This document shows, piece by piece, positions 1-5,110 of a DNA stretch of 8,932 nucleotides. The position numbers and the translations under genes are program-made. Within the stretch, counting starts at the first letter, position 1; every line of letters begins with the position of its first letter. This stretch comes from Anaerolineae bacterium (lineage in GTDB: Bacteria; Chloroflexota; Anaerolineae; Aggregatilineales; UBA2796), in assembly GCA_020851855.1 (NCBI GenBank), contig JADZBY010000559.1, positions 1 to 8,932 on the forward strand, written 5' to 3'. The notes beneath the pieces are model-generated. The model was given only the letters and a program-made list of their open reading frames with translations. It searched no databases and had not been told where the DNA came from.

Positions 1-517
1 ACAGCTTCGAATCGCCATAGGCCAGCCAGCCCAGGTAGCTCTTCTCGTAGTTCAGGTCACTCTTGCGCAGCCGGCCCATGGCATGTGCGCCCGACGACAC
101 GCTGAGGATGCGCGCCGGGGCGCTGGACTTGAGCATGTCCAGAAGGGCGAGAGTGAGCACGAAGTAGCTCATGTGGTTGAGCGCAAAGGTGCGCTCCAAC
201 CCTTCGGCGGTGACGGCGCGCTTGTCGTAGTACGCGCCCGCGTTGTTGATCAGGATGTGCAGCGCCGGGTAGTGCGCCCGGAACTCGTCCGCAAGGCGGC
301 ACATCTCGGCTATCAGCGACAGGTCCGCGACCAGCCCATCCACGCGCAGATTGCCCGTCGTGCGCCGCAATTCGTCGACCGTGGCCGTCGTCTTGGCCGG
401 ATTACGCCCGACGATGACGACATGCGCGCCGAGCCGGGCCAGCCCACGCGCCGTTTCCTTGCCGATGCCGTTGGTCCCGCCCGTGATCAGGCAGGTTTTG
501 CCTTCGACTGTCCACAT
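1..517 (-). CDS. Short-chain dehydrogenase/reductase (SDR), C-terminus beyond window
   Basis: NAD(P)-dependent oxidoreductase of the classical SDR superfamily, closest in feel to retinol dehydrogenase/WW-domain-oxidoreductase-like members. The 172 visible residues form the Rossmann core. The cofactor-binding TGGTNGIG is at residues 12-19, with VGRNP at 36-40, where the Arg after the second strand favours NADP(H). An acidic ADL follows near 64-66. NNAG is at 91-94, the helix-4 Asn is N114 in FALNHMS, the catalytic Ser is in SVSSGAH (about 142), and Y167-GDS-K171 is the catalytic YxxxK. The frame runs off the window one base after codon 172, so the substrate-binding C-terminal part is not visible (family length is usually 280-320). 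The ATG at 515-517 is chosen because the Rossmann motif starts at a normal distance from it; a weak purine-rich AGGGCAGG lies just upstream. The helicase stop is 83 bp upstream, so co-transcription is possible. The substrate cannot be told from sequence. Family assignment is very secure. Confidence 0.93.
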   Translation of the reverse strand, partial: MWTVEGKTCLITGGTNGIGKETARGLARLGAHVVIVGRNPAKTTATVDELRRTTGNLRVDGLVADLSLIAEMCRLADEFRAHYPALHILINNAGAYYDKRAVTAEGLERTFALNHMSYFVLTLALLDMLKSSAPARILSVSSGAHAMGRLRKSDLNYEKSYLGWLAYGDSKL

Positions 518-600
518 ACGGGCCTGCCCTTGCTTGCTGGTTCGAGGAATAGTCAGTCACCCTGCGCCGCTGCCGCATTGGTGAAGGATGGAACTATACC

Positions 601-2322
601 TCACGCCGGGTCAGGGCGCACCACGCGCTCGGACCGGTACAGCGCGCCGAAATGCTCCACCCAGGCGCGCAGGTGCGGCTCGCGGGGCGTGCAGGTGAAC
701 AGGACCGGGCTGCCCAGCACGATGCGTTTGACGCGCGGGCGGGTGATGGCCACGTTCAGGCGGTTGGGCTGGAAGAAGAACTCCGCGCCGCGCGCTGCGT
801 GCTCCGGATCGCTCGTCGTCAGCGACAGGATCACCAGGTCGCGCTCTTGCCCCTGGATGCGCTCCACCGTATCGACCACCACCTCGCGCGTGGAAAAGGG
901 CAGCGCGGCAAGGTGGGTGCGGATCAGGCGGGCCTGGGCGCGGTAGGGCGTCACGATGGCGATCTGCGCCGCCGGGACGCCGCACGCGATGGCTTCGGCG
1001 GCCAGCCCGGCAGCGATCTCGGCCTCTTCCGGCGCGCGCATCTGGCAGCCCCGGTGCGCCGCCTCGACGAAAACGTTCGGGTATGCCGGGTCGAGCGCAT
1101 CGGCGTAACGCTCCGGCGGGCGCGCCAGTTGTAGCCGCGCCCCGCGCGCCTCGTCCGAGGGCTGGATGCGCCCATCGTAGAAGCGCTGGCTCGGAAAGGC
1201 GTTGATCTCGGCGTTCATCCGGTAGGTGACGTCGAGAAGTGTGCCCGGCGCGCGGGTGAATAGCGTCTCGAACACGGAGCGCGTCACCCACGTGTCGGCG
1301 TGGCGCGCGGCGATCACCGGCCCCATCTGGCGGTGGTCCCCGATGAAGATGAAGCGCCGCCCGGACATCATGCCGGCGATGGCCACGGGCAGCGTGATCT
1401 GCCCCGCCTCGTCAAAGATGACGGTGTCAAAGCGCACGTCGCGCAGCCGCCGGGAGCGGGCCGCGTAACACGTCGCGCCGACGATCAGGCCGACCTGCCC
1501 CGGCTGGTACGGGCTTTGCCGGAAATCCTCGTAATTCGGCGCGTCGCCCAGGTCGTCGGCGTTGATCGCATCGCCCACCTTGAAAACGTGCCGGTAGCCG
1601 CTGACGCTCGCGATTTTGCGCAGCGCGTTGTTGATGGCGCGGTGCGTGAAGGCGGTCACCAGGACGCGCTCGCCTGCGTTGGCCAGCGCCACTGCCAGAT
1701 GGGCCAGCACCCAGGTTTTCCCCGTGCCGGGCGGCCCCTGAATCAGCCAGTAATCCTTTGCCGAAAAGGCGCGCACGAACGCCTCGTGTTGGGCGGCGTT
1801 CAGGCCCAACCCATCGGCAAGGGCGAGCGCTTCGGCCTCGCGCGCCGGGTCGCCGTCGGGCGCAATCTCACCGCGCAAGAGGCGCGTCACGCGCGCGCCG
1901 GGGCCGGACATCTCCAGCGTATCAAGCGCCTTGAGCAGCATGTCGCGCGTATCGATCAGGTCGTGGTCCAGATGCCAGCCGCCGCCCGGCCTCAGCCCGT
2001 CGAGGGTCGTTCCCCACGCCGGGCCAATCAACAGGTCTGTGCCCTGGTCTTCAAGCAGCGTGCATTGCAGCATGCCCTCGGCGGCGTCCGGGTCGCCCCG
2101 GTGCAGGCGCAGGGCGTCCGACGGGCGGAATTTGGACAGGTTCTCCGGGCAGCGTAACCAGACCAGCCCATCCTGTGCGCCGACCACTTCCACGCCCGTG
2201 ACGGCGTCGCCCGCCGCCACGCGCGCCTCGACGGGCATAGCCCACGTCTGGCGCACCTCGTTGACCTGCGTATCAGCTTCCGTGATGACGAAATGACGCA
2301 GCGCGTCGAAGAAACCGGACAT
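601..2322 (-). CDS. Superfamily 1 DNA/RNA helicase, Upf1/Dna2/IGHMBP2-like
   Basis: ATP-dependent nucleic-acid helicase of 573 residues with all SF1B-type motifs in order. The Q-motif-like LNAAQHEAF is at about 174-182 and Walker A GPPGTGKT at 196-203. Motif Ia VTAFTHRAINNAL is at 222-234 and Walker B VIFDEAGQ at 301-308. Motif III FIGDHRQMGPV is at 326-336, followed by DVTYRMN at 364-370 and TPYRAQ at 458-463. Motif V VERIQGQERDLVI is at 486-498 and motif VI NVAITRPR at 523-530; the family usually has NVA(L/I)TRA(R/K), so Pro529 is slightly unusual. The roughly 170 residues before the Q motif look like the beta-barrel/stalk region of this family. There is no fused nuclease domain or zinc finger, so the protein is compact. 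The ATG at 2320-2322 is supported by AGGTGA six bases upstream, and this site contains the stop codon of the preceding mini-ORF, which implies translational coupling. The gene is the last of a three-gene group. A role in replication, repair or RNA-DNA hybrid handling is inferred; the exact substrate is unknown. Confidence 0.95.
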   Translation of the reverse strand: MSGFFDALRHFVITEADTQVNEVRQTWAMPVEARVAAGDAVTGVEVVGAQDGLVWLRCPENLSKFRPSDALRLHRGDPDAAEGMLQCTLLEDQGTDLLIGPAWGTTLDGLRPGGGWHLDHDLIDTRDMLLKALDTLEMSGPGARVTRLLRGEIAPDGDPAREAEALALADGLGLNAAQHEAFVRAFSAKDYWLIQGPPGTGKTWVLAHLAVALANAGERVLVTAFTHRAINNALRKIASVSGYRHVFKVGDAINADDLGDAPNYEDFRQSPYQPGQVGLIVGATCYAARSRRLRDVRFDTVIFDEAGQITLPVAIAGMMSGRRFIFIGDHRQMGPVIAARHADTWVTRSVFETLFTRAPGTLLDVTYRMNAEINAFPSQRFYDGRIQPSDEARGARLQLARPPERYADALDPAYPNVFVEAAHRGCQMRAPEEAEIAAGLAAEAIACGVPAAQIAIVTPYRAQARLIRTHLAALPFSTREVVVDTVERIQGQERDLVILSLTTSDPEHAARGAEFFFQPNRLNVAITRPRVKRIVLGSPVLFTCTPREPHLRAWVEHFGALYRSERVVRPDPA

Positions 2323-2328
2323 CTAAAG

Positions 2329-2454
2329 TCACCTTTCGTGCAGCACATCGGCCACCGTGGCACAGGCGCGCCGCTGCACCTCGAAGCGGACGGGGCGCAA
2401 CCCATTATAGACGATATAGGCGTGGTGCAATGGGGAACGATACTCAACCGTCAC
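2329..2454 (-). CDS. Probable 41-residue mini-ORF coupling DUF123 gene to helicase
   Basis: I do not recognise this as a known family. The frame starts with GTG at 2452-2454, overlapping the last 11 bases of the DUF123 gene, and ends with TGA at 2329-2331, six bases before the helicase ATG. It encodes 41 residues beginning VTVEYRSPLHHAYIVYNG (initiator Met in place of Val) and ending VADVLHER. It is basic, with several aromatic residues and no membrane segment. Third codon positions are mostly G or C, as in the neighbouring genes, and it fills almost exactly the gap between two real genes. The same frame stays open further upstream over the DUF123 3' end, but that part is Arg/Cys/Ser-rich and looks like a shadow, so the GTG start is preferred. 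No strong Shine-Dalgarno precedes it, so translation would depend on reinitiation after the DUF123 stop. It could instead be untranslated spacer. Moderate confidence. Confidence 0.5.
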   Translation of the reverse strand: MTVEYRSPLHHAYIVYNGLRPVRFEVQRRACATVADVLHER

Positions 2455-2950
2455 CGGCGGCTGGCGCGGCGAAGACGTGAAACGGCGCATCCGGCGGCAG
2501 GCGCGGCCCGGCGAGCGCCCGGAATAGAGCGGCGTCGGGCAGCGCCGGGAAGTGCACGAGGTGGGTTGCACACCGGCAATCCGACGCGCCGAAGCGCGGC
2601 GCGATCACGCCCGCGCCCGGCATGGTGAGCAGCGCTTGCGCCCAGACGTGCTCCAGCAGCGCCGCCCCTTCACAGGCCCACACGCCCACCGGGGTGGCTT
2701 TTTGCCGCAAATAGTCGATATGCCAGTGCATACGGCCCGTCCCGGCCAGATGCCGCCGCAGCCGGGCCGCCAGCCCACCCGGCCCCTGCGCGCTGCCGAC
2801 GTAAGCATACCAGCCGTGCGGCATGGACAGCGTGCCCAGCCCGCCGATGGGCAGCCTGCACGGCGCGTCCAGGCGCAGGTGCAGCACATACGTGCCGTTC
2901 TTCAGGCCGTTCACGGCATTTTCGAGGGCCGGATCGGGATGCGTGGTCAT
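2444..2950 (-). CDS. DUF123 family protein, GIY-YIG nuclease-like
   Basis: Protein of 168 residues of the DUF123 type, a GIY-YIG-related family that occurs alone or fused to endonuclease III in archaea and scattered bacteria. The core starts with GTYVLHLRLD, corresponding to the first GIY-like strand. HGWYAYVGSAQGPGGLAARLRRHL follows, with the second strand and conserved Arg/His, then MHWHIDYLR. The later FGASDCRCATHLVHF carries the conserved D-C-x-C and H residues typical of DUF123. Nuclease activity is inferred from the fold and not shown here. Start: an in-frame GTG at 2975-2977 would lengthen the protein by nine residues, but it lies inside the terminator hairpin at 2970-2989, so I chose the ATG at 2948-2950. 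No good Shine-Dalgarno is visible at either site. The gene lies just after the pilin terminator and overlaps the following mini-ORF by 11 bases, so it heads a group with the mini-ORF and helicase. A link to DNA repair or processing is plausible from the helicase neighbour. Confidence 0.85.
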   Translation of the reverse strand: MTTHPDPALENAVNGLKNGTYVLHLRLDAPCRLPIGGLGTLSMPHGWYAYVGSAQGPGGLAARLRRHLAGTGRMHWHIDYLRQKATPVGVWACEGAALLEHVWAQALLTMPGAGVIAPRFGASDCRCATHLVHFPALPDAALFRALAGPRLPPDAPFHVFAAPAAGDG

Positions 2951-2960
2951 CGTGGGGCAG

Positions 2961-2989
2961 AAAAACGAAGCGCCCACCGAAGTGGGCGC
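2961..2989 (-). terminator. Intrinsic terminator with UUCG tetraloop after the pilin gene
   Basis: On the minus strand a perfect 8-bp stem, GCGCCCAC / GTGGGCGC (arms 2982-2989 and 2970-2977), closes a TTCG loop. This gives the extra-stable C(UUCG)G tetraloop, and it is followed by TTCGTTTTT. It begins 23 bases after the pilin stop codon and 11 bases before the DUF123 ATG. It should end most pilin transcripts while some readthrough supplies the downstream genes. Confidence 0.9.
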
Positions 2990-3012
2990 CGCGCGTGGAT
3001 GCGGACCGGCAA

Positions 3013-3159
3013 TTACAGGCTGCGAACGATGTTGGAGAAGACGTTGCCGATGGCCGGGCCAAGGATAGCGAGGATGATGATCACGACGATGGCGACCAAG
3101 ACCAGGATGAGCGCGTACTCTACGAGGCCCTGGCCTTCTTCACGAGGCAGATACAACAT
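3013..3159 (-). CDS. Flp/Fap-type (type IVb) mini-pilin precursor
   Basis: Structural subunit of a thin Flp/Tad-type pilus, 48 residues as precursor. A short charged leader, MLYLPREEG, is followed by the prepilin-peptidase site G9|Q10. The mature protein starts QGLVEY, with the conserved Glu at mature position 5 followed by Tyr. A continuous hydrophobic helix covers about residues 15-38 (ALILVLVAIVVIIILAILG), with a short polar end, GNVFSNIVRSL. This is the typical size and layout of Flp pilins. The ATG at 3157-3159 is chosen over an in-frame ATG at 3198 because GGAGG lies nine bases upstream (3169-3173) and the leader length is then correct; the longer version would start inside a hairpin. 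It has its own promoter and terminator, so it is a single-gene transcription unit. No Tad assembly, secretion ATPase or prepilin peptidase gene is in the window, so the machinery must be encoded elsewhere. Family call is secure. Confidence 0.92.
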   Translation of the reverse strand: MLYLPREEGQGLVEYALILVLVAIVVIIILAILGPAIGNVFSNIVRSL

Positions 3160-3168
3160 GATGACATT

Positions 3169-3173
3169 CCTCC
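3169..3173 (-). promoter_or_regulatory. Shine-Dalgarno GGAGG of the pilin gene
   Basis: GGAGG on the minus strand, nine bases before the ATG at 3157-3159. It is one of the two strongest ribosome-binding sites in the window and fixes the pilin start, ruling out the longer in-frame ATG at 3198. Confidence 0.85.
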
Positions 3174-3183
3174 GAATGAAAAG

Positions 3184-3198
3184 ATGAGGATCCCTCAT
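3184..3198 (-). promoter_or_regulatory. Small hairpin in the pilin 5' leader
   Basis: A 6-bp perfect stem ATGAGG / CCTCAT with a three-base loop lies between the predicted transcription start (about 3207) and the Shine-Dalgarno. It leaves the Shine-Dalgarno free, so it could protect the mRNA 5' end rather than block translation. The role is inferred. Confidence 0.4.
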
Positions 3199-3213
3199 GA
3201 CGAGGTTGTCCGT

Positions 3214-3242
3214 ACTGTATCAGACTCTTGATCCGGAGTCAA
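3214..3242 (-). promoter_or_regulatory. Sigma-70-type promoter of the pilin gene
   Basis: On the minus strand, TTGACT (-35, 3237-3242) and TACAGT (-10, 3214-3219) are separated by exactly 17 bp. TG lies one base upstream of the -10, giving an extended -10. Predicted transcription start is about 3207, leaving a leader of about 48 nt. A 5-bp inverted repeat, GACTC (3223-3227) and GAGTC (3236-3240), overlaps the -35 and spacer and could be an operator half-site pair. The surrounding sequence is visibly more AT-rich than the genes. Confidence 0.75.
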
Positions 3243-3369
3243 TTCAGTAAAGCAGATTTCACGGAGATTTAAGTATTGTTCAGGAAAAGTAGCCATCGCC
3301 GCAACAAAAGTGAACGACGTAAAGGCACTCCCGGCCAGTTTGGTTGCGCCATGGTGTGTGGACAACGGC

Positions 3370-3409
3370 GCGCGGCCATCTTAACACTTCGTGGCTTCGA
3401 GGGCCGCGC
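3370..3409 (-). other. Inverted repeat downstream of the membrane-anchored protein gene
   Basis: Perfect 8-bp arms GCGCGGCC (3370-3377) and GGCCGCGC (3402-3409) enclose 24 bases, starting 7 bases after the stop codon at 3417. It may form a stem-loop at the transcript end, but the loop is long and no T-run follows. It is only a weak candidate terminator. Confidence 0.3.
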
Positions 3410-3416
3410 CGCCGGG

Positions 3417-3956
3417 TCAGAAATTGTAGTTGTTCACGAAGCGCAGCAGGCCTTCGCTGCCTGCATCGCGGGTTGAGGCGCGCAGCACCCAATCGCCATT
3501 GCGCCACGTGAACTCGTAGTAGATGTACGTCGGCGCGGAGTACACACCGTAGCCGTAGGGCGTCTCGGCGTCGGGATGGAGCCGGATAACCGTGCCCGCC
3601 GCGTCGTCGCCGCCCGCGCGTGTGGCGAAGTCCGCAAATAGCTGCTCGATGGTCGGGCCGGGGGAAGGCACGCGCTGCACATCCAGCGTCACGTCGTGGC
3701 CTTCCACGTCGTAATGTGCGCTGCCGTGGCGGTCGGGCGCATCCGAGTCGAGCGTGGCCACGTCCAGCGCGGTGCGCCGGTAGTCGCCGACCACCTCGCG
3801 CAGCATCGACGCGCCCGGCGCGCCGGGCGTGAGCGGCTCGCGGCGCATGTTGAAACGCTCATCGACCTGCGAGCGGCTGCCGACGAACCACAGGCTATAG
3901 GCGAGCAGCGCCAGCGCGCCCACGATCATGAGGATGACGACGATTTTTCCGCGCAC
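3417..3956 (-). CDS. Membrane-anchored protein of unknown function
   Basis: I do not recognise a family. The 179-residue product begins MRGK followed by one hydrophobic segment (about residues 5-25), consistent with an uncleaved signal anchor. No lipobox Cys is present. The remaining 150 residues are polar and probably extracytoplasmic. They comprise a short Pro/Gly linker (PLTPGAPGAS, 41-50), then an alpha/beta-looking region with HYDVEGHDVTLDVQ (81-94), PTIEQLFADFATRAG (101-115) and YGYGVYSAPTYIYYEFTWRNGDWVLRAS (134-161), ending NNYNF. The Tyr-rich strand pattern near the end suggests a small beta-rich fold. The start is GTG at 3954-3956, supported by AGGAGG (3967-3972) ten bases upstream. 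The gene lies 91 bp after the CAP-protein stop, with a palindromic repeat in between, and its own stop is about 174 bp before the pilin promoter. A cell-envelope role is inferred from the anchor and from envelope-type neighbours only. Confidence 0.8.
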   Translation of the reverse strand: MRGKIVVILMIVGALALLAYSLWFVGSRSQVDERFNMRREPLTPGAPGASMLREVVGDYRRTALDVATLDSDAPDRHGSAHYDVEGHDVTLDVQRVPSPGPTIEQLFADFATRAGGDDAAGTVIRLHPDAETPYGYGVYSAPTYIYYEFTWRNGDWVLRASTRDAGSEGLLRFVNNYNF

Positions 3957-3966
3957 GGCGGCGTGA

Positions 3967-3972
3967 CCTCCT
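3967..3972 (-). promoter_or_regulatory. Shine-Dalgarno AGGAGG that decides a GTG start
   Basis: AGGAGG on the minus strand lies ten bases before the GTG at 3954-3956. It supports that non-ATG start for the membrane-anchored protein; the hydrophobic anchor begins immediately afterwards. Confidence 0.7.
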
Positions 3973-3986
3973 GAGCAGGAAGAAGA

Positions 3987-4040
3987 ACCCTCACCCTTCC
4001 CCTTCTGCTTGCGGGCAAGCAGGGCCGGGGGAGTGAGGGT
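3987..4040. repeat. Palindromic intergenic repeat, short copy
   Basis: A 54-bp imperfect palindrome with two 26-base arms and a 2-base centre. The outer eight bases (ACCCTCAC) and inner seven bases (TGCTTGC) pair perfectly, while the middle is mismatched. Its right arm contains GGGCCGGGGGAGTGAGGGTA (4022-4041), identical to 6567-6586 in the longer copy. It starts seven bases after the stop of the CAP protein gene. On the minus strand the hairpin is followed by TTCTTCTTCC, so it may act as a weak terminator or 3'-end stabiliser. It resembles REP/MITE-like palindromes scattered in many bacterial genomes. Confidence 0.75.
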
Positions 4041-4047
4041 ATGTATT

Positions 4048-5007
4048 CTACCGCCGACGCCGGAACAACGCGCTGAGCACCAGCCCGCCGATGACCACCA
4101 CCTGCAAACCGAGCGCCCAGGGAATCAGATCGCGCACGCTGAAGCCCGCGCCAATTCCGGCAGACACATTCGCGCTCGATTCGGCGGGCGCGGCCTCGAC
4201 GGGCGGCAGACTGGCCACCATCGCCGCCTCAACCGGACCGGCGGTCGGCGTGGGCGGCGCGTTCAGGTTCTCGCTCTCTGGCGTCGGCGTCTCGGTCATC
4301 GGCTGCGGCGAGATTTCGAGCACGATGGGCGTTTCGGTGGGCGGCTGCGCCGTCCACGTCGGGGACGATGTCGAGGTCGGGCGCGGCGTGAAAGTCAGCG
4401 ACGGGGTGAGCGTCACCGAGGGCGTGAAGGTCAGCGTGGGCGGCACGGTGGGGCGCGGCGTGCTCGGTGGCCGCGCCGGAGCGCCGCCCGGAACGGCAGT
4501 GCCCGCGCCGCCGGTGACGCCTTCGCCCACCCGGATTTCGCGGCCCATGTTGCCGAATACCGTCACGTACCAGCGCCCGTACTGGCCGCCGTCCGTGTAG
4601 GCGATGCCCACCTCGGTCCACTCAGCGAGCATGTTGTTGTAATGCGCGGGCGACTGCATCCACCAATTGAACGCCCATTCCGGCGAGGCGCTCTGCCCAC
4701 CCACCACGTTTTCGCCCACGCGGCCCCCGTATCCGGCCCGCGCAGCGCGATCCTGTGGCAGCGAACCGTCGCGCTCGCGGTGCGGATGGATATACGCCGT
4801 GCTGGCCAGATAGTTGGCGTGGCCCTGCGCCGCCGCTGTGAGCTGGCCGTTCACGCCGAGCGTGTTCAGGCCGTGGCTGGCGCGCAGGTCGTTGATCCGG
4901 CCCAGGATATACGAAACCGGGTCCTGGGCGTGGACGGGCACAGCCCCAGCGGGCAGCGTGGCCAGCATCAGGGCAAGGCATACCAGGCGGAGTGTCCAGC
5001 GTCGCAT
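4048..5007 (-). CDS. Secreted CAP/SCP-domain protein with Thr/Pro stalk and C-terminal membrane anchor
   Basis: Extracellular CAP-superfamily protein of 319 residues. A signal peptide spans about residues 1-27 (MRRWTLRLVC, hydrophobic core, cleavage after VHA before QDP). The CAP domain spans about 32-153. Its likely metal/active-cleft residues are H63 in GHANYLAS, H74/H76 in IHPH, E99 in GENV and H122 in SPAHYNNML, with EVGIAY and WYVTVFGN closing the fold. Residues 175-260 are Thr/Pro-rich, with three hexads at 192-209 (LTFTPS, VTLTPS, LTFTPR). A hydrophobic segment at about 294-315 followed by RRRR forms a C-terminal anchor; no LPXTG is present. The frame is open further upstream to 5142, but that would overlap the dehydrogenase gene and its terminator. 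The ATG at 5005-5007 gives a perfect signal peptide and is preferred, although no clear Shine-Dalgarno is visible. The biochemical role of bacterial CAP domains is mostly undefined. Domain call is very secure. Confidence 0.92.
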   Translation of the reverse strand: MRRWTLRLVCLALMLATLPAGAVPVHAQDPVSYILGRINDLRASHGLNTLGVNGQLTAAAQGHANYLASTAYIHPHRERDGSLPQDRAARAGYGGRVGENVVGGQSASPEWAFNWWMQSPAHYNNMLAEWTEVGIAYTDGGQYGRWYVTVFGNMGREIRVGEGVTGGAGTAVPGGAPARPPSTPRPTVPPTLTFTPSVTLTPSLTFTPRPTSTSSPTWTAQPPTETPIVLEISPQPMTETPTPESENLNAPPTPTAGPVEAAMVASLPPVEAAPAESSANVSAGIGAGFSVRDLIPWALGLQVVVIGGLVLSALFRRRR

Positions 5008-5041
5008 GGCCGCCGAGTCTATCGCCGTGAAGGCAAAACGC

Positions 5042-5070
5042 AAACGCCCGGCGGCAGCGCACGGGCGTTT
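5042..5070 (-). terminator. Hairpin terminator after the alcohol dehydrogenase gene
   Basis: Perfect 9-bp arms AAACGCCCG (5042-5050) and CGGGCGTTT (5062-5070) with an 11-base loop, 41 bases past the dehydrogenase stop. On the minus strand the stem ends in TTT and continues GCGTTTTGCC, a broken T-tract. On the plus strand the stem ends in TTTTCTC, so it could work in both directions. It separates the dehydrogenase from the CAP protein gene. Confidence 0.75.
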
Positions 5071-5110
5071 TCTCATGGCGCACTCAGGCAGTTCCGCAAG
5101 GCGCTCCGGT

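Noticed and set aside
593..598. TATAGT on the minus strand just after the helicase stop, as a promoter for the SDR gene
   Set aside because: Good -10 match, but no acceptable -35 at 16-18 bp and no extended -10.
83..946. Plus-strand open frame opposite the SDR and helicase 3' end
   Set aside because: Low-complexity Arg/Ala-rich translation, antisense to two secure genes and crossing their intergenic gap.
3160..3198. Longer pilin beginning at the ATG at 3198
   Set aside because: It would start inside a leader hairpin and make the prepilin leader too long; GGAGG is correctly placed for 3159.
3269..3352. 27-codon ORF starting at ATG 3352 on the minus strand, upstream of the pilin promoter
   Set aside because: Arg/Leu-rich with no Shine-Dalgarno, no recognisable family and no supporting context; most likely chance.
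4381..4434. Tandem repeat in DNA
   Set aside because: It is the coding sequence for three Thr/Pro hexads of the CAP protein stalk, already explained by the gene, and is not a separate repeat element.
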